From Anaerolineales bacterium UBA3082 (GTDB lineage: Bacteria > Chloroflexota > Anaerolineae > UBA7937): a stretch of 16,878 bases of DNA. A program made the translations under genes and the position numbers. The DNA lies in assembly GCA_002366595.1 (NCBI GenBank), contig DFBK01000038.1, positions 1 to 16,878 on the forward strand, written 5' to 3'. Shown here one piece after another: positions 7,350 through 13,081 of this stretch. Below the pieces are notes generated by a model. It searched no databases and was not told where the DNA came from. It saw nothing but the letters and a program-made list of their open reading frames with translations. The first letter of the stretch is position 1; each line of letters opens with the position of its first letter.

Positions 7350-7379
7350 CTAAAGTGGTGGCTAGACCAGTACCACCTC
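7350..7379. repeat. Inverted-repeat motif, copy B (upstream of yvcK, over the USP stop codon)
   Basis: GTGGT (7355-7359) and ACCAC (7372-7376) are inverted around 12 nt with CTAG inside. This is the partner of copy A at 5918-5944. The CTAG here includes the stop codon of the universal stress protein gene, so part of the likeness may be accidental. Confidence 0.35.
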
Positions 7380-7781
7380 CGCTCCCGTCTCCACCTCTAT
7401 CTCCCGGGCGAAGGCCCGGATCGCCTCTTCTCGGAAGACCCCTCCCTCGGCGGGAAGACCCAAGACCACGGTATCCACTCCCAACTCCTTCGCCGCCGCC
7501 TTGATCTCCTCCCGGGTTTTCCCCTCTCGAATGACGACCTGAACTTCTAGACCCTTTTCTCGAGCGCGCTCCTGAGCCATAGCCAGGAGGAACGCACCCA
7601 GTTTCTCCACGCTGCTCTCCGCATCAATCACCATAGGCGCCGCGATCTTATCCAGGAAACTTATATCCACCACATAGAGGAAGATTAGTTCATCGCCCCG
7701 CTTTTTGGCCAACTTGATAGCCTCATCCTGGGTTCGCCAACTATCCTCCCCTCCCCGGGTAGCACAAAGGATCTTGCCCAT
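7362..7781 (-). CDS. Universal stress protein (UspA) family protein
   Basis: This 139-residue single-domain protein has the alpha/beta pattern of the UspA fold: start MGKILCATRGGEDSWR, strand ELIFLYVVDI at 31-40, VQVVIREGK at 80-88 and GVDTVVLGLP at 101-110. The ATP-binding signature G-x2-G-x9-G-S/T is not present in the last part, so nucleotide binding is uncertain. It starts 10 bp after the stop codon of the transporter gene, with GGGAG just before ATG 7781, so the two form an operon. USP domains are often linked to ion transporters as cytoplasmic regulators, and the arrangement suggests that role here (inference). Confidence 0.8.
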   Translation of the reverse strand: MGKILCATRGGEDSWRTQDEAIKLAKKRGDELIFLYVVDISFLDKIAAPMVIDAESSVEKLGAFLLAMAQERAREKGLEVQVVIREGKTREEIKAAAKELGVDTVVLGLPAEGGVFREEAIRAFAREIEVETGAEVVLV

Positions 7782-7791
7782 GATCTTCTCC

Positions 7792-9495
7792 CTAGAATCT
7801 TAGCCAGAAGTAGCGGATGAGAATCCACAGCGTCGGCACCAGGATGGTCACAAAAGTGACAGGCACGCCGACGCGGGAAAAGTCCTCGAACTTGAGCCGG
7901 AAGCCGGCCCGGTCCATGATGCCTGCCGCGACGATGTTGGGCGCCGAGCCGATGTAGGTGGCGTTCCCCCCTAGCCCTGCCCCCAGGGCCAGCGCCCAAT
8001 AGAGGACGTTGTTCTCTGCACCGGGAATCGTCTGCGTCAGGAAGACCGTCACCGGAACGATAGCCGCCGTGAAGGGGATGTTGGCCACTATCGCCGAGAA
8101 GATGGCCGAAACCCAGACGATCAACAACGTAGCCAGTAGCAAACTGTCACCGGCTATGCCTTTGACGGACTCGGCGATGAGCTGGATCAGTCCAACTTCC
8201 TGGATACCCCCCACCATCATAAAGAGACTCATAAAGAAGACGAGGGTTGTCCAGTCCACCTCGCGCAACATATGGCTCACATCGGGCCGCACCCACAGTA
8301 ACAGCGCCGTGGAACCCAGGATGGTGACGACGACCGGTGGCATCTGGAACAGGTCACCAACGAAGAATAGGACCAGGGTGGCACCAAAGAGAAGCAGCGA
8401 CTTGCGCAGCAGGGTTGGGTCGGTGATCCGAGCGTCGGCTTCCAGTTTCGCGATGAGGGCAGCGGAAGGGGGTTTGCTCTCTCGGTCGAACTCTGTTCGG
8501 TACAGCCACCGGCTCATCCCCAGCAAGATGATCATACTCATCAGAGCGATGGGGAACATGTTGACCAGAAATTGGTTGAAGCCCAGGCCAACGTAGGATC
8601 CGATGATAATGTTGGGTGGCGTGCCGATCAGGGTGGCCGCCCCGCCGATGTTGGAGGCCAGCACCTCAGGCACGACGATGGCTGCCGGGTGGATGTTGAG
8701 CACCAACGCGATCTCGATGCTGACCGGCGCCATCAGGAGCATCACCGTCGTGTCGTTCAACACTGTGGACATGAATCCGGTGATGGAGATGAGGATGGCC
8801 ACGACCAAAAAGGCGTTGCCCCGAGCTAGGCGAAAGGTCTGAAAGGCCAACCACTGAAAAATCCCTGTCTGGCTCGTGACCGCCATGAAGATCATCATCG
8901 TCATCAGCAAGAATATGACGTCAAAGTCAATGAAGCTGATGGCCCGGTGGAAGCTGATGATCCAGAAGTCGGAGTTGGAGGTGCCCATGAAGTAGCTCAT
9001 CCCCAGCATGGCTGCCACACCCACGAGGGCAGCGATCGTTTCGTGTAAGAGGTTGAGCGAGATGAGACCAAAGACCACCATGAAGATGGCTGTGGCAAGG
9101 AAAAAGGCGGGGTTGAAGACGCGGGGCAAGACGACGTCAGGGGCGCGAGCGTGGCAGTGATCGCCAGCGCAGGCGAACTCCTGCCGGGCAAAGCCCTGGC
9201 GGGTGGTGCGGAAGCCCGGCTTGCTGATCTCGACAGCCACCGTTTCTGCCTCAATCAGCGCTTGGGACAGCGTCAACTCCACGACGTAGAAGCCGTCCGC
9301 GTCCGTGTGGGCCACTTCTGTCTCCTCACCGCCGACGAAAACGCGCACCTTTGCCTCATCTACGGCGGCGTCCTGGGTATTGACCACCCGACCAACCAGG
9401 GTAAGGGTGGCCGCCTCCTCCCCGGAGGTTGAAGCCCAGGGAAAGACCAAGAGGCCGAGAAGTATGGCTCCGCTGAGAAATCTAGCGCCTTTCAT
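7792..9495 (-). CDS. ArsB/NhaD/SLC13-type (ion transporter superfamily) permease with N-terminal extracytoplasmic domain
   Basis: This 567-residue protein is built from three parts. A signal peptide or first membrane segment (about 1-24) is followed by a beta-rich carboxypeptidase-regulatory-like domain at about 29-122 (LTLVGRVVNTQDAAV and DADGFYVVEL). From about 130 comes a polytopic permease with the inverted-repeat signatures of the ion transporter superfamily. The first half has STVLNDTTVMLLMAP and SNIGGAATLIGTPPNI (281-296). The second half has AIVANIPFTAAIVPV and GLGGNATYIGSAPNIV. Relatives include arsenite, Na+/H+ and dicarboxylate transporters, so the substrate is open. The extracytoplasmic domain ends with C109-A-G-D-H113-C114-H115, a possible metal site or disulfide. 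No ribosome site precedes ATG 9495; the promoter lies immediately upstream. Confidence 0.85.
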   Translation of the reverse strand: MKGARFLSGAILLGLLVFPWASTSGEEAATLTLVGRVVNTQDAAVDEAKVRVFVGGEETEVAHTDADGFYVVELTLSQALIEAETVAVEISKPGFRTTRQGFARQEFACAGDHCHARAPDVVLPRVFNPAFFLATAIFMVVFGLISLNLLHETIAALVGVAAMLGMSYFMGTSNSDFWIISFHRAISFIDFDVIFLLMTMMIFMAVTSQTGIFQWLAFQTFRLARGNAFLVVAILISITGFMSTVLNDTTVMLLMAPVSIEIALVLNIHPAAIVVPEVLASNIGGAATLIGTPPNIIIGSYVGLGFNQFLVNMFPIALMSMIILLGMSRWLYRTEFDRESKPPSAALIAKLEADARITDPTLLRKSLLLFGATLVLFFVGDLFQMPPVVVTILGSTALLLWVRPDVSHMLREVDWTTLVFFMSLFMMVGGIQEVGLIQLIAESVKGIAGDSLLLATLLIVWVSAIFSAIVANIPFTAAIVPVTVFLTQTIPGAENNVLYWALALGAGLGGNATYIGSAPNIVAAGIMDRAGFRLKFEDFSRVGVPVTFVTILVPTLWILIRYFWLRF

Positions 9496-9506
9496 AACGA
9501 TACAAA

Positions 9507-9535
9507 ATTCTAACAGAGGGGGCTCCCCCTGTCAA
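9507..9535 (-). promoter_or_regulatory. Promoter of the transporter-USP operon
   Basis: On the minus strand, a perfect TTGACA (9535-9530) and TAGAAT (9512-9507) are 17 bp apart. Eleven bases separate the -10 box from ATG 9495, so the predicted 5' leader is only about 3-6 nt. That agrees with the lack of a ribosome site. Confidence 0.75.
9517..9530. promoter_or_regulatory. Palindrome in the transporter promoter spacer (candidate operator)
   Basis: AGGGGG-CT-CCCCCT is a 14-bp dyad lying between the -35 and -10 boxes of the minus-strand promoter and touching the -35 box. Spacer dyads are typical sites for regulators that act at the polymerase face, such as MerR-type activators or simple repressors. 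The 17-bp spacer is shorter than the 19-20 bp usual for MerR targets. Confidence 0.45.
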
Positions 9536-9545
9536 CGTATGAGCA

Positions 9546-9574
9546 TTGTCATACTTTCAATAGTGTGGTATAAT
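9546..9574 (+). promoter_or_regulatory. Promoter for the mgtE leader and operon
   Basis: TTGTCA (9546-9551) and a perfect TATAAT (9569-9574) are 17 bp apart. The predicted start is near 9581, giving a leader of about 205 nt before mgtE. Its -35 box lies 10 bp from the -35 box of the divergent transporter promoter. Confidence 0.75.
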
Positions 9575-9580
9575 TTTATA

Positions 9581-9766
9581 CGGTAAAAGTGGAAGGTCAT
9601 AGATCTAAGCATAGGAAGCGAGCGCGTCCAGGCCGGAGTAAGATCGGAGAAGCGATCCTGCTCTGGTTCCTTATGGCCTGCAAACCAGAGGGCATTGCTC
9701 CATGAACTAGGCCAGAAGATGGTACCTCAGGCGCTGCACGCTACTGTGCAGCGCCTGATTATTTTT
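9581..9766 (+). ncRNA. Structured mgtE leader RNA, candidate riboswitch/attenuator
   Basis: The untranslated leader has nested pairings. CATAGGAA (9610-9617) pairs with TTCCTTATG (9667-9675) with one bulge. CCGGAG (9633-9638) pairs with CTCTGG (9661-9666), enclosing GATCG (9642-9646) with CGATC (9653-9657). An alternative perfect 8-bp stem, CTCTGGTT (9661-9668) with AACCAGAG (9683-9690), cannot coexist with these. The leader ends in a strong terminator hairpin before the mgtE ribosome site. mgtE genes are known targets of Mg2+ riboswitches (M-box), but I do not recognise the M-box consensus here. It could also be a small stand-alone RNA. Confidence 0.5.
9727..9766 (+). terminator. Intrinsic terminator in the mgtE leader
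   Basis: TCAGGCGCTGCAC (9727-9739) pairs perfectly over 13 bp with GTGCAGCGCCTGA (9746-9758) around a 6-nt loop, followed by TTATTTTT (9759-9766). It is the strongest terminator in the window, yet it lies between the mgtE promoter and the mgtE gene. Regulated read-through is therefore likely. Confidence 0.85.
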
Positions 9767-9786
9767 GGGGGGAAAGGAGGTGGCCG

Positions 9787-11136
9787 ATGGAGAGGACTCA
9801 GATTGCCAACCTGACAGAACAAGTTCGCCTTTATCTAGAGAGCGATGATCTAGAAGGGGCTATCGCCCTCCTGGAGGCCTTGCGGCCCGCCGACAAGGCT
9901 GAAGTATTTGGAGACCTACCCCCTTCCCGCCAGCAACACCTTCTACCTCGTTTGGACGCGGAAGAGTCGGCTGATATCCTCGAAAAACTGGAAGATGAAG
10001 AAGTTGCTGAGTTGGCAGGCCAACTGGAGCCCCGCACCCTGAGTCCCATTTTGGACGCTATGGAACCGGACGAGGCCGCAGACCTCTTGGGAGATCTTCC
10101 CACCGAGAAGGCCCAGGCCCTTTTGGCTCGCATGAGGGAGGCAGAGGAGGTTAGGCCCTTGCTCCTCCACCCCGATGACACCGCTGGGGGGTTGATGACC
10201 TCGGAGTTTCTGGCTCTCAAGCGCAAGATGAGCGCCGGGGAGGCTTTAGAAGCCGTGCGGAGGTGGGCACCAGGGACGGAGGCGGCTCATTACTTATTTG
10301 TGGTGGACGCCCGAAACAAATTGTGCGGGGTGGTTAGCCTTCGTCAACTCATCATCGTTGACCCCCTCACTCGCCTCGAAGAGATCATGGACCCTGATGT
10401 GATCCAGGTGAAAGTGGGAACCGACAGGGAGGAATGCGCCCAAATTATGGCTAGGTACGACATAACGGCCCTGCCGGTGGTCGATGAAGAGAAGCGGTTG
10501 CTTGGCGTTATCAGCATCGATGATATACTGGATGTATTGGAAGAGGAAGCAACTGAGGATATCCAGAGGTTAGGGGGAGCCCAACCTTTGGAGAAGCCTT
10601 ATCTCGCTACTGGCATCTTCGAGGTATCGAAGAGGCGAATGGGGTGGCTGTTGCTTCTCTTCGTAACCGAGACCTTAACCGGTTCCGTCCTCAGACATTT
10701 CAAAGCCCAACTTGATGCCGTGGTAGCCCTAGCCTTTTTCGTGCCCTTGCTCATCGGCACCGGGGGGAACGCAGGCACGCAGACTACGAGCACTATCACC
10801 CGAGCCCTGGCTGTGGGCGATATCGAGCCCCGAGATCTATGGAGGGTATTTTGGCATGAGGTACGCACCGGTGCCCTCCTCGGCCTAGCCATGGCGGTTG
10901 TGGCCTTCGCACGGGCCCTCACCTGGGGTACGACGCCCACCTTGGCATTGGCAGTTGCTACCGCCATTATGACCATCGTAATCTGGGCCAATAGCCTTGG
11001 TTCTCTTCTACCGCTCATCGCCTACAGATTGAGGATAGACCCCGCTGTGGTATCTGGACCAGTGATGAGCACCTTAGTTGACGCCACCGGGCTTTTCATC
11101 TATCTTACTATTGCCGGCTTAATGTTAGGAATTTGA
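9787..11136 (+). CDS. mgtE: Magnesium transporter MgtE
   Basis: This 449-residue Mg2+-gated Mg2+ channel of the cytoplasmic membrane has the full family architecture. The acidic superhelical N domain spans about 1-130, two CBS domains span about 132-255, a plug helix follows near 256-280, and five membrane segments occupy about 285-449. The pore motif GGNAGTQT is at 326-333. The conserved pore aspartate of the STLVDATGL stretch is D432, the same number as the essential Asp in Thermus thermophilus MgtE. The ATG is preceded by AAAGGAGG (9773-9780). Expression is probably controlled by the structured leader and terminator upstream. The next gene starts 11 bp after the stop codon. Confidence 0.95.
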   Translation: MERTQIANLTEQVRLYLESDDLEGAIALLEALRPADKAEVFGDLPPSRQQHLLPRLDAEESADILEKLEDEEVAELAGQLEPRTLSPILDAMEPDEAADLLGDLPTEKAQALLARMREAEEVRPLLLHPDDTAGGLMTSEFLALKRKMSAGEALEAVRRWAPGTEAAHYLFVVDARNKLCGVVSLRQLIIVDPLTRLEEIMDPDVIQVKVGTDREECAQIMARYDITALPVVDEEKRLLGVISIDDILDVLEEEATEDIQRLGGAQPLEKPYLATGIFEVSKRRMGWLLLLFVTETLTGSVLRHFKAQLDAVVALAFFVPLLIGTGGNAGTQTTSTITRALAVGDIEPRDLWRVFWHEVRTGALLGLAMAVVAFARALTWGTTPTLALAVATAIMTIVIWANSLGSLLPLIAYRLRIDPAVVSGPVMSTLVDATGLFIYLTIAGLMLGI

Positions 11137-11147
11137 AGGAGGTCTCC

Positions 11148-12170
11148 TTGCCAGAGGTGAAAGTAGATTACAAGAAGGTGCTTCTCTTAACCCTTATGGG
11201 CTTTCTTACTCTGGCCCTCCTCCTGAGGCTAGGTGGAACCACAGGCGGCCTGAGCCTCCTACAGAGGGCCGATAGAGGGTTTATCATCCTGGCACTGGCA
11301 GCCGAGATGCTCCGTTATCTGGGAGTGGCCCTTTCCACCCAACTAATCGCCCGCTTCTTGGGGCGGAGGATTGAACTTCTGCCCACCGTGGCCGCCACCT
11401 TCGCAGGCACCTCCATAAACCGCCTCCTGGCAGCCGGAGGCGTAGGGGGCATGTATGTCCGGTACCGGTACCTGAAGAAAAATGATCTCTCCTTGGGTTC
11501 CGTCTCCATTATCTTCCTCTTGCAATATATCGTCAGCGCCTTGGTGCTCTTGGCTGCTTTGATCTTCGGGTTTCTCTACCTGGCCACCCACTTTGGGGTC
11601 ACCTGGCGGGTGATGGTACCCTCAGCCCTCGTCGTAGCCGCTGTCCTGGGAGGTATAATATACCTGATACGCCTCTATGGAGAGCGGAAGAGGTTGGAGA
11701 GGGGGCTGTTCTCCCTCTACCGAAAAATCAGCGGCTTCTGGGGGCGCATCGTCCGTCGGCGCTTCTTTGGCGAAGCCCGTCTGCGAGCGACTGTCAACCG
11801 CCTCTACGCCTGCTTGCGGCTGGCCCGAAATAACCCTTTGGGGGTCTTGGCCGCCTTCGCCTTCGGAGCTCTGACTCTCTTCGCCGATATCCTCACCCTC
11901 TATTTTGTCTTCTCCGCCCTGGGGTTCAGTATCCACCCTGGCATGGTGGTGTTGGGGTACACGGTGTCCAACTACGCAGGAGCCATCTCCATGCTGCCGG
12001 ATGGCATTTTGGTCACCGACGGGTCCCTGGCCCTCATCTACACCAGTCTGGCTGTGCCTCAGGAAGCGGCTGCCATGGCTGTCCTCATCTTCCGCCTCAT
12101 CTCCTATTGGCTGCCCATCCCCCTAGGCTTCTTGGCCCTCTGGATCTTGCGTCGGAGGTCGCTGTTGTGA
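11148..12170 (+). CDS. UPF0104 / lysylphosphatidylglycerol-synthase transmembrane-like integral membrane protein
   Basis: This protein of about 340 residues has seven to eight membrane segments and resembles the flippase-like membrane domain of MprF (YbhN/AglD2-like proteins). Family-type features are the AGTSINRLLAAGGVGGMYVR segment, followed by YRYLKKNDLSLG, and the late LPDGILVTDGSLALIYTSL segment. The last occupies the place of the common LPGGLG-x-E-x2 motif. No catalytic LPG synthase domain is attached. The start chosen is TTG 11148, because AAGGAGG at 11136-11142 sits 5 nt before it. An in-frame TTG at 11133 would overlap the mgtE stop codon and lacks a site. Substrate and function are unknown; it may move or bind an isoprenoid or phospholipid. 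Confidence 0.8.
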   Translation: MPEVKVDYKKVLLLTLMGFLTLALLLRLGGTTGGLSLLQRADRGFIILALAAEMLRYLGVALSTQLIARFLGRRIELLPTVAATFAGTSINRLLAAGGVGGMYVRYRYLKKNDLSLGSVSIIFLLQYIVSALVLLAALIFGFLYLATHFGVTWRVMVPSALVVAAVLGGIIYLIRLYGERKRLERGLFSLYRKISGFWGRIVRRRFFGEARLRATVNRLYACLRLARNNPLGVLAAFAFGALTLFADILTLYFVFSALGFSIHPGMVVLGYTVSNYAGAISMLPDGILVTDGSLALIYTSLAVPQEAAAMAVLIFRLISYWLPIPLGFLALWILRRRSLL

Positions 12171-12200
12171 TCGCCTTTCAGCCAAGAAGGTACGGCAAGG

Positions 12201-12773
12201 ATGACCAACGATAAGGTTATCTTGGCGATGGCCTTGATCGTGGCTGGCTCCTTGGTGGCGGCAGCGGTAGTGGGCGCTTTTGCCGGCGGCATCGCTGGCT
12301 ATCTAGTGGCTCGCTGGGAAGAGCGAGGGCCCTCCCCTACGCCTCTCCCAGAGGAGCGGGGGGAGATACCTTTCCCTGAACCCCTCCCTTTGCCCCACTT
12401 GAAGTTGGGGGAGCCAGTGGAAGGGGCTTTGGTCACCAAGGTCGAGCCGGAGAGCCCCGCCGAGGAAGCCGGAATCAAGGTGGGCGACATAATCACCGCC
12501 GTGGATGGCCTGGAGATCGATGAAGACCACCCCCTTCGAGATCTGATTTTAGAGCATGGGCCAGGGGAGAAGATAACCTTGACCCTCAACCGCTGGGGGG
12601 AGAGCAGAGAGATCCAAGTGACCTTAGGAGAGACCACAGACGAGGAAGGGAAAACTATCCCCTACTTAGGGGTCCACTACTGGCCTATCAAGCGAGGGTC
12701 CTTCCGACCCCAACGGTTCGACCTGGGGGCCTACCACAGCCACAACTTAACCTCCTATTCAGGCGCTTGCTAA
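12201..12773 (+). CDS. Membrane-anchored PDZ-domain protein
   Basis: This 190-residue protein has an N-terminal membrane segment at about 6-37, a proline- and glutamate-rich linker at 43-66 and a PDZ domain at about 70-145. The PDZ shows VTKVEPESPAEEAGIKVGD and a core like those of HtrA/DegP proteases, ending in PYLGVHYWP. No protease domain is present. The segment EIDEDHPLRDLI at 105-116 closely matches TIDEDNPLTNVL in the HtrA-type protein at the right end of the window. The last 25 residues (Arg/Ser/His-rich, ending in Cys) look unlike the rest. It likely presents its PDZ outside the membrane and binds C termini of envelope proteins (inference). It starts 30 bp after the UPF0104 gene, in the same operon. 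Confidence 0.75.
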   Translation: MTNDKVILAMALIVAGSLVAAAVVGAFAGGIAGYLVARWEERGPSPTPLPEERGEIPFPEPLPLPHLKLGEPVEGALVTKVEPESPAEEAGIKVGDIITAVDGLEIDEDHPLRDLILEHGPGEKITLTLNRWGESREIQVTLGETTDEEGKTIPYLGVHYWPIKRGSFRPQRFDLGAYHSHNLTSYSGAC

Positions 12774-12835
12774 GACGGATTCGACCTCGCCTTACTAGGG
12801 AGTAACTCACAGAGCCCCAACGGATGTGCGGATGC

Positions 12836-12915
12836 CCTGCCCCCCTGGAGTGCCACGTTCCAGCCCGTGCTGGTACGACTTGGGCCAGGGGGCAGGCAAG
12901 GCGTGCCAGCCTGCC
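12836..12915. repeat. Long imperfect hairpin element with an alternative fold
   Basis: CCTGCCCCCCTGG (12836-12848) pairs with CCAGGGGGCAGG (12885-12896) with one bulged C. Inside, CGTTCCAGC (12856-12864) pairs with GCTGGTACG (12869-12877) with one T-T mismatch around CCGT. The right outer arm can instead pair as GGCAGGC (12891-12897) with GCCTGCC (12909-12915). It could be a REP-like repeat, a small RNA, or a transcription-end structure for the mgtE operon; there is no T-run. Confidence 0.45.
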
Positions 12916-13016
12916 TCGCGGGGAGTACAATGTAGCCAAAGAGATAAAGTTCAGGGTTTCCCGTCTATCTGCAAATTGCGGGCAGTACCTGTCGTGAATG
13001 GCCTTTTGGCCTGCCT

Positions 13017-13027
13017 TGTTATATAAT
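13017..13027 (+). promoter_or_regulatory. Probable gyrA promoter (-10 region)
   Basis: TGTTATATAAT contains TATAAT at 13022-13027, with a TG shortly upstream that may act as an extended -10 element. No good -35 box is found at 16-18 bp. The start would be near 13034, with a leader of about 48 nt. Confidence 0.45.
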
Positions 13028-13081
13028 GAATAGGCGTGGGGATACCCGCCAGTACCTAAGGCATAGCAAGGGAAGAGGGGT

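Larger units (their letters stand above)
12774..13081. other. Intergenic region upstream of gyrA
   Basis: This 308-bp stretch contains no convincing gene. It holds a long imperfect hairpin (12836-12915), a GGCC-TTTT-GGCC mini-hairpin (13000-13011), the probable gyrA -10 box (13022-13027), a small hairpin in the gyrA leader (GGCG and CCCGCC, 13033-13050), and two direct copies of CAGTACCT (12983-12990 and 13050-13057). Confidence 0.6.

Noticed and set aside
8009..8596. 195-codon plus-strand open frame inside the transporter gene
   Set aside because: The minus-strand permease has recognised transporter motifs over the same bases; the antisense frame has none.
9581..9766. mgtE leader as a classical M-box riboswitch
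   Set aside because: I could not find the conserved M-box core sequences by eye. A covariance-model search would settle it, so it is kept only as an unclassified leader.
11133..11147. Upstream TTG as start of the UPF0104 gene
   Set aside because: It overlaps the mgtE stop codon and has no ribosome site, while TTG 11148 has AAGGAGG at ideal distance.
12774..13030. SRP RNA, RNase P RNA or tmRNA upstream of gyrA
   Set aside because: The conserved signature sequences of these RNAs are not visible on either strand, despite the strong hairpins.
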